From NCBI RefSeq assembly GCF_900102515.1, contig NZ_FMVS01000010.1, positions 62,001 through 126,000 on the forward strand: a DNA stretch of 64,000 bases, in the 5' to 3' direction. Of this stretch, positions 10,105 to 18,569 are shown piece by piece. Under the pieces are notes generated by a model. It had not been told where the DNA came from, searched no databases, and saw nothing but the letters and a program-made list of their open reading frames with translations. Position 1 is the stretch's first letter. Every line of letters begins with the position of its first letter. The stretch is from Butyrivibrio sp. INlla14 (GTDB lineage: Bacteria > Bacillota > Clostridia > Lachnospirales > Lachnospiraceae). Position numbers and translations under genes: made by a program.

Positions 10105-12480
10105 ATGTTTGATTTTATTAGAACTCATCAACTTGATATTATGCTGGCACTTAGCGCGGTCTGTTTTACTATGGCATTGCTGCTTGTCATTACCAAGTTT
10201 CTTTCAAAAAGGAGAAAATGGATCCTTGTAATGATGGAGCTTGTAGCCACCTCCCTTCTTATGTTTGACAGACAGGCCTATATGTATAGCGGTAATGTAA
10301 CAAGGACTGGTCTTGTAATGGTCAGAGTCAGCAACTTCGTAGTTTTCTTCTTGACATCTGCAGTTGTATTTGGATTCAACCTGTATCTGACAGATCTTTT
10401 AACAGAAGAGGGCAAGCTCGAGAAGATACCAAAGAGACTTCGCCTGGTTGCACTATTATCCATAATTGGAATGGCCCTGGCTGTTATAGCTGCTTTTACA
10501 GGGCTGTATTATAGTTTTGACAGTATGAATGTTTATCACAGAGGCCCAGGATTTCTTATAAGCTATATTGTTCCGGTTGTATGTCCCTTTATTCTCTTCT
10601 CTGTCGTAAGACAATATAAAAGATATTTTAGCAAGATCATATATACAGCACTTGTAATATATCTTATGTTCCCTGTGGCTGTGGGAATACTACAAATATT
10701 TACTTATGGAATTTCAATAGTAAATATGGCTATGGTGATGGTTTCAATCTTCCTGTACGTATTTACTTATTTGGACGTAAACGCAACTGTTCTTCACGCC
10801 CATGAGATAGAGATGCAGGCTCTTGAAGAAGATAAAAAGAGTATGAAAAGGCTGTTTGACCAGACTGCGACTGCTTTTGTTGCAGCAATGGAGATGAAGG
10901 ATGCTTTTCCTAAAGGTCACTCCGCCAAGGCGGCAGAAATGGCAGGAAGAATAGCAAAAGCAGCAGGTAAGAACAACGATGAGATTGATGAGATTTATTA
11001 TTCAGCTCTTTTACACAACGTAGGAGTAATGGGAATTCCTGATGGAATCATAGAAAATGCCAATAAGCTGTCCCCTGAACAATACGAAGTATTTAAGAGG
11101 GCACCTATCTACAGTGAAGAGATATTATCAAATATCAGAGAGTACCCGATACTGGCAGTAGCAGCCAGATACGCCTATGAAAAGTATGATGGATCAGGCT
11201 TCCCGGAGGGGCTTAAAGGTGAGGCTATTCCAGAGGTAGCAAGGATCATGGCTGTTGTAGATGCTTATGATTCAATGACCACACGGAGTAAGTTTAGTAA
11301 TCCTCTCCCGGAACCCATTGTGAGAGAGGAACTGATAAAGGCATCGGGAACTACGCTTGATCCTGTATTTACGGATATTATGGTTGAAATTATGGACAGA
11401 ATGGCAGCAGAGCAGGCTCTGACAGAGAAAGAGTCAGAGGATGAGATAGAGAAGGCAATTCTGTGCTCAGCCTATAGAGATAAGATAACGAAAGGCATAC
11501 TTATAGCCAATTCACCAGTTAGCATCAGCTTTTTTGCTGAACCTAGAAAGAATAAGGATAGCGATTTTAGCGCGCCTTCAATAATCGTATTTGATTCCTA
11601 TGACAGAAGGATACATACAAATCCCAGATCTATAGATGCCTACAAGTATACTGAGTATGGTGAAGTGTGGTTTGATGGACATTATGTTTCTACAGAAGCA
11701 AGGAACATGGAGGCTTTTGTAGAAGATATTTCAGAGGATAGTTCTGACTGGGAAAGCGGAAAGTATGTAATTTTTGCCACAAGATATGAGGATCATGTGA
11801 AGATCAGCATGACAGATGGCAAAAAGGATATAGATGTGACGATAGCGTTACCTGATAGTTCTAAGTTTGCTGCAATAGCAATAACGGGTGAGAACTGCTA
11901 TATAAGCAATATCACTGTTGACAGATCAGATGAGGAAACTACTGAGGGAGATATTACAAGGATTGCTGATATGGTCAGCTATATTCAGCGCATGGAATCA
12001 GACATCCCTAATGTTCAGATTGACAGCTATAGATCTGCTTATACTGAAGGGGTTGAGATAGATGGATTTATGGAGATTGCTTTCCACAGCATGTCTCTTC
12101 CTGCATCGAATCTTGTGTGGCACTGTCCGTCGATTGTACTTTATTATTCAGAAGATGGAAAGGTCAGTGGCCCTGGTTACAGGGAATATGCACTTATAAA
12201 GCTAAATGGTGAGATAGATAAAAACGACCTTTATGCCAGAAATAGTTTTACCATGAGAAAGCTTGAAGAATTCCCTGGATGGGATGCATGGAAGAAAACA
12301 AATAAGGCAGGCTTAGAGTATGAGGTTGAATTACATTACAAAGGAAATACTCTGTCGCTTAAGACAACAAATATGGGCATAGAGATCCAAAATATTACCA
12401 CTGTAGTTGATGGCGGAGACAAGGTTTATGCAGCTCTTTCCGGAGATATGGTGGCTATTACTGACATAAGGATCAAGTAA
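10105..12480 (+). CDS. Multipass membrane protein with degenerate HD-GYP domain and duplicated C-terminal beta domain
   Basis: Encodes 791 residues from ATG 10105 (GGGAG seven bases upstream; a TTG codon just before is less likely). Seven or so membrane helices occupy about 1-225. A short coiled linker leads to an HD-GYP-like domain (about 255-440). Its HD motif is His304-Asn305 (LLHNVGVMGIPDG), and the HHE motif has become Ala357-Tyr358-Glu359 before YDGSGFP. Several metal ligands are therefore gone and phosphodiesterase activity is unlikely. The last ~330 residues look like two copies of one beta-rich module, each containing a PSI-V/L-F/Y-DS-type strand and ending in an I-x-N/D-I-x-V/I strand. 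They may form a cytoplasmic ligand-binding region. It is probably the third gene of the signalling operon. Confidence 0.85.
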   Translation: MFDFIRTHQLDIMLALSAVCFTMALLLVITKFLSKRRKWILVMMELVATSLLMFDRQAYMYSGNVTRTGLVMVRVSNFVVFFLTSAVVFGFNLYLTDLLTEEGKLEKIPKRLRLVALLSIIGMALAVIAAFTGLYYSFDSMNVYHRGPGFLISYIVPVVCPFILFSVVRQYKRYFSKIIYTALVIYLMFPVAVGILQIFTYGISIVNMAMVMVSIFLYVFTYLDVNATVLHAHEIEMQALEEDKKSMKRLFDQTATAFVAAMEMKDAFPKGHSAKAAEMAGRIAKAAGKNNDEIDEIYYSALLHNVGVMGIPDGIIENANKLSPEQYEVFKRAPIYSEEILSNIREYPILAVAARYAYEKYDGSGFPEGLKGEAIPEVARIMAVVDAYDSMTTRSKFSNPLPEPIVREELIKASGTTLDPVFTDIMVEIMDRMAAEQALTEKESEDEIEKAILCSAYRDKITKGILIANSPVSISFFAEPRKNKDSDFSAPSIIVFDSYDRRIHTNPRSIDAYKYTEYGEVWFDGHYVSTEARNMEAFVEDISEDSSDWESGKYVIFATRYEDHVKISMTDGKKDIDVTIALPDSSKFAAIAITGENCYISNITVDRSDEETTEGDITRIADMVSYIQRMESDIPNVQIDSYRSAYTEGVEIDGFMEIAFHSMSLPASNLVWHCPSIVLYYSEDGKVSGPGYREYALIKLNGEIDKNDLYARNSFTMRKLEEFPGWDAWKKTNKAGLEYEVELHYKGNTLSLKTTNMGIEIQNITTVVDGGDKVYAALSGDMVAITDIRIK

Positions 12481-12575
12481 CAATAATCAAGTAGTAAATA
12501 GCAACAAACGGAGTGCGCATAAGAAGCAAAATATGTAAAATAATGTATATTTATCATATGCGAGGAGGTACATAA

Positions 12576-14045
12576 ATGTTATACATTGGTGTAGATTTGG
12601 GGACATCATCTGTTAAGCTTGTGCTTATGGATGAAACAGGCAAGATCCATGGAACAGTAACAAGGGAATATCCTTTATTTTTCCCACAGCCAGGCTGGTC
12701 AGAGCAGAAACCTGAGGACTGGTATGCCCAGGCAATCGAGGGACTCAAGGAGTTATTGAAGGATGCTGACAAGTCACAGGTTGCAGGTATCAGCTTTGGT
12801 GGCCAGATGCACGGCCTTGTAATTCTTGATGAAAATGACAACGTTTTAAGACCTGCTATTTTGTGGAATGATGGAAGAACTCAGAAACAGGTAGATTACC
12901 TTAACGGAGAGATTGGAAAAGAGACACTTTCCAAATACACTGCAAATATCGCCTTTGCAGGATTTACAGCTCCAAAGATTCTTTGGGTAAAAGAAAATGA
13001 GCCTGAGAATTTCAAGAAGATCAAAAAGATAATGCTTCCTAAGGATTATCTTGCATATAAGCTTTCAGGAACCTTCTGCACAGATTATTCTGATGCTTCA
13101 GGAATGCTGTTGCTTGATGTTCAGAACCGCAAGTGGTCAAAAGAGATGTGTGATATCTGCGGAATTACAGAAGATATGCTTCCTCAGCTCTTTGAGAGTT
13201 TTGAGAAGGTTGGAACACTTAAGGCAGAGCTTGCAAAAGAGCTTGGACTTTCTGAGAATGTTGTTATTGCCGCAGGTGCTGGTGACAACGCAGCCGCAGC
13301 TGTTGGAACAGGCACAGTTGGACCTAATAAATGTAATGTTTCTCTTGGAACAAGTGGAACAATCTTCATGTCTTCAGACTCATTTGCTGTAGACAGTAAC
13401 AATGCTCTTCATTCATTTGACCACGCTGATGGCAAGTTCCATCTTATGGGATGCATGCTCAGTGCAGCCAGCTGTAACAAGTGGTGGAATGATGAAATTC
13501 TTAAGACCAAGGATTATGCTGCAGAGCAGAAGGGAATCGAGAAGCTTGGCGAGAACCACGTATTCTTCCTGCCATATCTTATGGGTGAGAGATCACCTTG
13601 GAATAATCCTAATGCACGTGCTACTTTTACAGGTATCACAATGGATACAACAAGAGAGGATATGACACAGGCTGTACTTGAAGGCGTTGCATTTGCAACT
13701 AGAGATATGTTCGAGGTAGCAAAATCTATTGGAGTTGCTCCTTCTAGAACAATGATCTGTGGCGGCGGTGCTAAGAGCCCTCTCTGGAGAAAGATGATCG
13801 CAAACATCCTTAATGTAGAGGTTGACGTTCCTGTTTGCGAGGAAGGCCCTGGTATGGGAGGCGCTATGCTTGCAATGGTAGCCTGCGGAGCTTACAAGAC
13901 TGTAGAAGATGCAGCAGCTGCAATTGTTAAGGTTGATAAGACAGAGAAGCCAGATCCAGAGCTTGTTAAGAAGTATGAAGCAAGATATCAGCAGTTCAAG
14001 ACTATTTATCCTGCACTTGCTGAGACATTCAATAAGATTGTATGA
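12576..14045 (+). CDS. xylB: Xylulokinase (FGGY family)
   Basis: Encodes 489 residues, typical of FGGY sugar kinases. It would phosphorylate D-xylulose to xylulose 5-phosphate for entry into the pentose phosphate pathway. The N-terminal ATPase-fold motif is LGTSSVKLVLMDETG. The xylulokinase-type GGQMHGLVILDENDNVLRPA segment and ILWNDGRT are present, and the C-terminal domain has GERSPWNNPNARATFTG and the nucleotide-binding ICGGGAKSPLWRKM. AGGAGG at 12563-12568 fixes the ATG. It stands alone with a 95-base upstream spacer. The nearby glucuronoxylan enzymes fit a role in xylose use. A close FGGY relative of other specificity is possible but less likely. Confidence 0.92.
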   Translation: MLYIGVDLGTSSVKLVLMDETGKIHGTVTREYPLFFPQPGWSEQKPEDWYAQAIEGLKELLKDADKSQVAGISFGGQMHGLVILDENDNVLRPAILWNDGRTQKQVDYLNGEIGKETLSKYTANIAFAGFTAPKILWVKENEPENFKKIKKIMLPKDYLAYKLSGTFCTDYSDASGMLLLDVQNRKWSKEMCDICGITEDMLPQLFESFEKVGTLKAELAKELGLSENVVIAAGAGDNAAAAVGTGTVGPNKCNVSLGTSGTIFMSSDSFAVDSNNALHSFDHADGKFHLMGCMLSAASCNKWWNDEILKTKDYAAEQKGIEKLGENHVFFLPYLMGERSPWNNPNARATFTGITMDTTREDMTQAVLEGVAFATRDMFEVAKSIGVAPSRTMICGGGAKSPLWRKMIANILNVEVDVPVCEEGPGMGGAMLAMVACGAYKTVEDAAAAIVKVDKTEKPDPELVKKYEARYQQFKTIYPALAETFNKIV

Positions 14046-14058
14046 ACTGAAAATAGCC

Positions 14059-14892
14059 CTATGACTCCGTCACCACAGGTCCATTTCTGGTGCCAGCAAT
14101 CATCCATACAACGTGCACAACAAAAATGCACACGATGAGGAACAGGTGTGTATAAAAGATACCAACTATGTAGTAGTTTCGCTCAAGAAGGTATCCCATA
14201 TTAAAGCCAAAGAGATTTAAAAGGCCTATAAGTATCAGGGTGAGAGCCATGTAGGGAAGGTTGAAGAACATATTCTTAAGGGCAACCAAAAAGTCCTTAA
14301 AGGATGCGTCGAAATAGACGAATCTACCTATCATAAGACCAAAGTAGTACATCATAACTGGGCTGTACTGGCTTTCATCACCAATAGTATTTAAGTACAT
14401 TAAGATCACAATGACGTAGAACATAGCTAGCATGCGAATTGTAGCTTTTTCTTCTCTTGTGATCTTTTTTAGTGGGATTATAAAAGTGTCCAGAAGAGTG
14501 TTGATAACGCATGACATCAAAATAAGGAGAAGAAGCAGAAAATCCTTACCCTCAGACCACATGTCAAAGAGCATGTGCTCAGTGCTGGTGAGTTTGCCGG
14601 CGGCACCTGACTGGGCAAGGGTATAGATGTGATTGATAATGACATAGGAGCAAGAAAAGGATAGAACGGAAACTCCTGCAATCAGCATTTCAAAAAAGCG
14701 CTGGACCTTGTCCACAAAGGCAAGGTCCATAGCTATTTCACGGCTTTTGCCATGAAGCTTTTTGTTTAATACGAGACTGGCTGAAAGGTAGATGATTCCA
14801 ATACTTATACCTACTCCGATGAAAGTAATAAGAAGAAAAATTAGTTTTTTCCCCAAGGTAAAGTTTGGGTTTAAGTAAGCACTGATAGACAT
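14059..14892 (-). CDS. Unknown multipass membrane protein
   Basis: Encodes 277 residues with about seven hydrophobic segments and no family I recognise. Hydrophobic stretches are at about 18-40, 70-88, 108-130, 150-168, 178-192, 205-232 and 240-265, connected by short charged loops. It is transcribed on the minus strand 39 bases after the DUF2974 hydrolase gene and is probably cotranscribed with it. Its end faces xylB, 13 bases away. The start (ATG 14892) has a GGAG about nine bases upstream. No catalytic motif is visible. It could be an anchor or partner for the hydrolase. Confidence 0.8.
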   Translation of the reverse strand: MSISAYLNPNFTLGKKLIFLLITFIGVGISIGIIYLSASLVLNKKLHGKSREIAMDLAFVDKVQRFFEMLIAGVSVLSFSCSYVIINHIYTLAQSGAAGKLTSTEHMLFDMWSEGKDFLLLLLILMSCVINTLLDTFIIPLKKITREEKATIRMLAMFYVIVILMYLNTIGDESQYSPVMMYYFGLMIGRFVYFDASFKDFLVALKNMFFNLPYMALTLILIGLLNLFGFNMGYLLERNYYIVGIFYTHLFLIVCIFVVHVVWMIAGTRNGPVVTES

Positions 14893-14931
14893 AATAAAAC
14901 TCCAATCTAGTAAAAATACAATGTTAAAATT

Positions 14932-16356
14932 CTAGAAAATGACCACGCATAGGATGATGATGGCTATTATAGCAGCAATAATAGCGATCCTGATGAGCAT
15001 CCTTCTGGATATGAAGACTTTTTTTCTTCTGCCGATAAATGTTCCTACATCCTCAGCCTTTAAATCTTCGCCGCTATATTTGTTGGGATCAACCTTGCGC
15101 ATGTACTTGGCTGTACGAACCAGGAAATCAAAGAGCTCCATATGCTTGTTTAGGAAGGTTACAACTGAGTCGTTTACGTGATTCATTTTAAGAAGAGATA
15201 TAACGGCACTTGGCTGCTTGCCAATAAGCTCCATCAAAAGATCATAGTTGGTGACAAAATTTATAAGGCCAAGGATTCCAGTGTTGAATCCGTTTTGCTT
15301 TAATATCTCTCTTACAGATTGTACCATCTTTGGCTTTTCCTGTTTATACCTCAGGATATACGCAACAAGTTTGGCTGCGCTATCTGAATGCTGCTCGTCG
15401 GAAAAGATATTTATAAGGCCATTTGTATCCCCATGCTCAGCGCATACGATAACTGCCCCCAGCATCTTGGCAACGCCTTCTCTTGTGGACATTCTGGTGG
15501 ACCTTATAAAGCTGTTTAGCATGATATCAAGATCTGCCATTTTGGGATCCTGGGAATCTGCCTTCCAAACGCTCATTCCCCCAAAGTCATCGTAAAAGAG
15601 AATAGCATTTGCGCAGTGGTTTTCGGCAAAACCCATTCTTCCAAAGTTTGTTCCCAGATAGAATTGTCTTTTACCAACGTCATTTAGAAGAATATTTACA
15701 AAATCGCTCTGGGCAATGATATTAAGAATTTTGCCCTGATTCCTTATTATGTTGGAGGCGTATTTTTCTATAAATTCATCAGAAAATCCCTGACCATCAA
15801 AGGAATAGCAGTTATCAACCCTGTCATCCATTATAGTAATAAACTTTGATTTATTACCGCCCTTGGAGTGGCCTGTGACAGTGATGCACTGGCAATCGCT
15901 GAGGTCAAGGGACTGGAACCATTTTAAGGCATTTTCCTGAAATGCAGTTGGTACCTGATAAAGCCCGGATACATTGTCAATCCATTCAGCATCTCCCTGA
16001 GTTCCTTTAAAAACAATAACAGCTTCATTACAGGAAGGGTCGAACAAATAGGCACTTCGGCTTTCACCTGCAGAAATATCTTCCCTATGAGAGTCGCGGA
16101 CTATGAGGCTTTTTAGGTGTTCGTTTGGCCTTATTGCCCACAGGATCTCTTTGTACTCAGCGCCTGTAACGCCGGTACTGTATTCGTGATCATCTTTTAT
16201 TTTGGAAGCGTTGAATAGTACAGAATTTATGTAGTCACCAACAGTTTTACCATTCCAGACGTCTGAAGCAAAGGTGCCATCAGGTTCCCCCAGCTGTTCG
16301 CAGTACATAAGGTTGTTGAGTAGAACTATTTCCCCAATAGTAAGATTACTTGTCAT
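14932..16356 (-). CDS. DUF2974 (Mbeg1-like) alpha/beta hydrolase with C-terminal membrane anchor
   Basis: Encodes 474 residues from the ATG at 16356, which has GGGGGAGG seven bases upstream; a longer frame reaching 16398 lacks a good ribosome site. The N-terminal ~230 residues match the lipase-like DUF2974 family. The start MTSNLTIGEIVLLNNLMY is typical, VFKGTQGDAEWIDN forms the oxyanion region, and Ser164 in GHSKGGNKSKF is the predicted nucleophile. The middle is helical with no recognised domain. The last ~20 residues form a hydrophobic helix after a basic RRKKVFISRR stretch, so the enzyme is probably tail-anchored facing the cytoplasm. The substrate is unknown; lipid or ester cleavage is an inference from the fold. 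Confidence 0.85.
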   Translation of the reverse strand: MTSNLTIGEIVLLNNLMYCEQLGEPDGTFASDVWNGKTVGDYINSVLFNASKIKDDHEYSTGVTGAEYKEILWAIRPNEHLKSLIVRDSHREDISAGESRSAYLFDPSCNEAVIVFKGTQGDAEWIDNVSGLYQVPTAFQENALKWFQSLDLSDCQCITVTGHSKGGNKSKFITIMDDRVDNCYSFDGQGFSDEFIEKYASNIIRNQGKILNIIAQSDFVNILLNDVGKRQFYLGTNFGRMGFAENHCANAILFYDDFGGMSVWKADSQDPKMADLDIMLNSFIRSTRMSTREGVAKMLGAVIVCAEHGDTNGLINIFSDEQHSDSAAKLVAYILRYKQEKPKMVQSVREILKQNGFNTGILGLINFVTNYDLLMELIGKQPSAVISLLKMNHVNDSVVTFLNKHMELFDFLVRTAKYMRKVDPNKYSGEDLKAEDVGTFIGRRKKVFISRRMLIRIAIIAAIIAIIILCVVIF

Positions 16357-16523
16357 GGTGATTCCTCCCCCAATCGGATTCCGGACAACAAGAAACAAAT
16401 GTACAGAAATATTATAGCAGATTAAAAGGCATGAATTGATAAAATACCCGCATTATATACGCGGAGAAATGAAAAGGGGCTTTGTATAATAAAAAATAAT
16501 CTGAAAAATAAGGAGTCTGTTCA

Positions 16524-18545
16524 ATGTCAAAACTTATTTTACCTCGTCTTTTGTCTGATGGAGTGGTTCTTCAGCGCAGAAAGGCAATACATATCTGGGG
16601 ATGGGATGAAAAGAATGCTCAGATAACAGTTTCTCTTAGGGAGAAAATAAAGGATAGTATATCTGAGGAAAATATTTTAAGTTCAGCCAGTATCAGCTGC
16701 GCAGATAATGGCAGATTTGATATTTATCTTCCAGCCCGTGAAAGCGGCGGCCCATATAATCTGGTGGTTTCTGATGACAGAGGAGAGACCATTATCATAA
16801 ATGATGTTATGATAGGTCTGGTGTGGTTCTGCACAGGCCAGTCCAACATGGAGCTTCCGGTAAACAGGGTAAAAGATAAATATCCAGAACTTTTGGAAAT
16901 TGCAGATAACAACATGATCAGAACCTTCAAGATCATAGAAGACAGTAGCTTTGAAGGCCCGCTTGAGGAGCTTAACTCAGGAAGCTGGACTAGTGTCAAT
17001 AAAGAGACAATCATAAATTTCTCTGCTACAGCTTACTTTTTTGCCAGGAATCTTCAGGACATTACAGGACAAACTATTGGTTTTATAAACGCAAGTCTTG
17101 GTGGCTCCAGGATTTCTTCCTGGATGGGAAGAGAAATGCTTGAGGGCTATGATGAGCTTTTAGCAGAGGCAGACAAGTATTCTGATGCAGAATTCAGGAA
17201 ACAGGTTGCAAAGAGCAACATGGAAAATGGCGATGCCTGGAGGAAGAATCTTTATGAGACAGATCTTGGCATAAGCGAGCACTGGGAAGCCTGGGATGGC
17301 AGCGATGATATTGATGATCAGTGGAAAGAATTTGCAATTCCATCATTTTTCAAGGGAACAGAGCTTGAAGGCTTTATAGGAAGTGTTTGGTTTAGAAGAA
17401 AATTCGACCTTCCCAAGGAACTTGCAGGGCAGAAGGCTCGTCTTTTCCTGGGAACAATTGTTGATAATGATGTGGTATTTGTTAACGGACAGAGAGTCGG
17501 AGATACTCCTTATCAGTATCCGCCACGCAAATATGATATTCCAGAAGGTCTTACCAGGGAAAAAGATAACACAATAGTCATAAGAGTATGTGTAGAAACA
17601 GGTCTTGGAAGATTTACTCCTGGTAAGGATTACAAGATTTTTAATGATAAATGCTCAGTGAGACTTGATAGCTTTGATGGTCAGACAACTGAGAATTGGG
17701 ACAAACACTGGAAATACAGGATTGGCGCAAAGTGTGACATGATCCCTCCTACAGATTTTATTAACTGGAAGTCTACAGGCCTTTATAACGCCATGACATA
17801 CCCTTGCCATAATTTCCCGATAGATGGAGTGATATGGTATCAGGGTGAGTCCAACGTAGAGGACGGCTATGACTACAATGAGCTGACAAAGCGTCAGATA
17901 GAAGGCTACAGAAAGCTTTGGAATGAAGAAAACCTGCCCTTTATCGGGGTTCAGCTTCCAAACTTTACAATTGACTGCCCTGTAGATGATGACTGGGGAA
18001 GGTTCAGGCTAACCCAGCGAAAGATTCTTGATATTCCGGGAACGGGACTTGTTGTGACATTGGGACTTGGCGAAGATAATGATCTTCATCCTGTTACAAA
18101 AGAGCCTATTGGAAAGAGGCTGGCTCTTTGGGCATCACATCTTAAATATGGTTATAACGGCGAGTATATGGGACCTGAAGTTGTAAGTGCCCAAAAGAAA
18201 GTAGATAGAAATGGCAAAAAGGCCATAGAAGTGAAGCTATCTCATGCGGGTGGCCTCAAGGTCATGGATGCCGGAAAAGGAACAGAAATAACAGATTTAT
18301 TTGTAATTACTAAGAAAGAAAAGGTACAATCAAAAGTGATAATCGATACAGACAACGGGGGATTACTAGTTTACATCGAGAACGAAGAGGCCTATGAAGA
18401 GGCCAAAGAGATAATGTGGTGTTGCGATAACACCTACAGCGGGGGACTTATAACAAACGAGACAGAAATACCTATGGGACCATTTCTGGAAATTATAGAA
18501 GGAACAGGAAACGACGAGGATAAAAAAAGCAAAAGACCAGCTTGA
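16524..18545 (+). CDS. Sialate-O-acetylesterase-like carbohydrate esterase with inserted jelly-roll (CE20-like)
   Basis: Encodes 673 residues with no signal peptide, so probably cytoplasmic. The SGNH-type esterase is split. The nucleophile block has Ser107 (TGQSNMELPV), a later WYQGESNVEDGYDY block follows, and the catalytic Asp520/His522 pair lies in NDLHPVTK. Between them, at about 255-375, lies a galactose-binding-like beta domain (SVWFRRKFDLP, VNGQRVGDTPYQYPPRKYDIP). Xyloglucan/xylan acetylesterases of family CE20 have the same split architecture. It would remove acetyl groups from imported oligosaccharides. AAGGAG precedes the ATG, and TATAAT at 16485-16490 is a likely -10. The GH2 gene follows by 24 bases, so this is a two-gene operon. 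Confidence 0.88.
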   Translation: MSKLILPRLLSDGVVLQRRKAIHIWGWDEKNAQITVSLREKIKDSISEENILSSASISCADNGRFDIYLPARESGGPYNLVVSDDRGETIIINDVMIGLVWFCTGQSNMELPVNRVKDKYPELLEIADNNMIRTFKIIEDSSFEGPLEELNSGSWTSVNKETIINFSATAYFFARNLQDITGQTIGFINASLGGSRISSWMGREMLEGYDELLAEADKYSDAEFRKQVAKSNMENGDAWRKNLYETDLGISEHWEAWDGSDDIDDQWKEFAIPSFFKGTELEGFIGSVWFRRKFDLPKELAGQKARLFLGTIVDNDVVFVNGQRVGDTPYQYPPRKYDIPEGLTREKDNTIVIRVCVETGLGRFTPGKDYKIFNDKCSVRLDSFDGQTTENWDKHWKYRIGAKCDMIPPTDFINWKSTGLYNAMTYPCHNFPIDGVIWYQGESNVEDGYDYNELTKRQIEGYRKLWNEENLPFIGVQLPNFTIDCPVDDDWGRFRLTQRKILDIPGTGLVVTLGLGEDNDLHPVTKEPIGKRLALWASHLKYGYNGEYMGPEVVSAQKKVDRNGKKAIEVKLSHAGGLKVMDAGKGTEITDLFVITKKEKVQSKVIIDTDNGGLLVYIENEEAYEEAKEIMWCCDNTYSGGLITNETEIPMGPFLEIIEGTGNDEDKKSKRPA

Positions 18546-18569
18546 GTAAGAGCTTTGGAAAGGGCAGGA

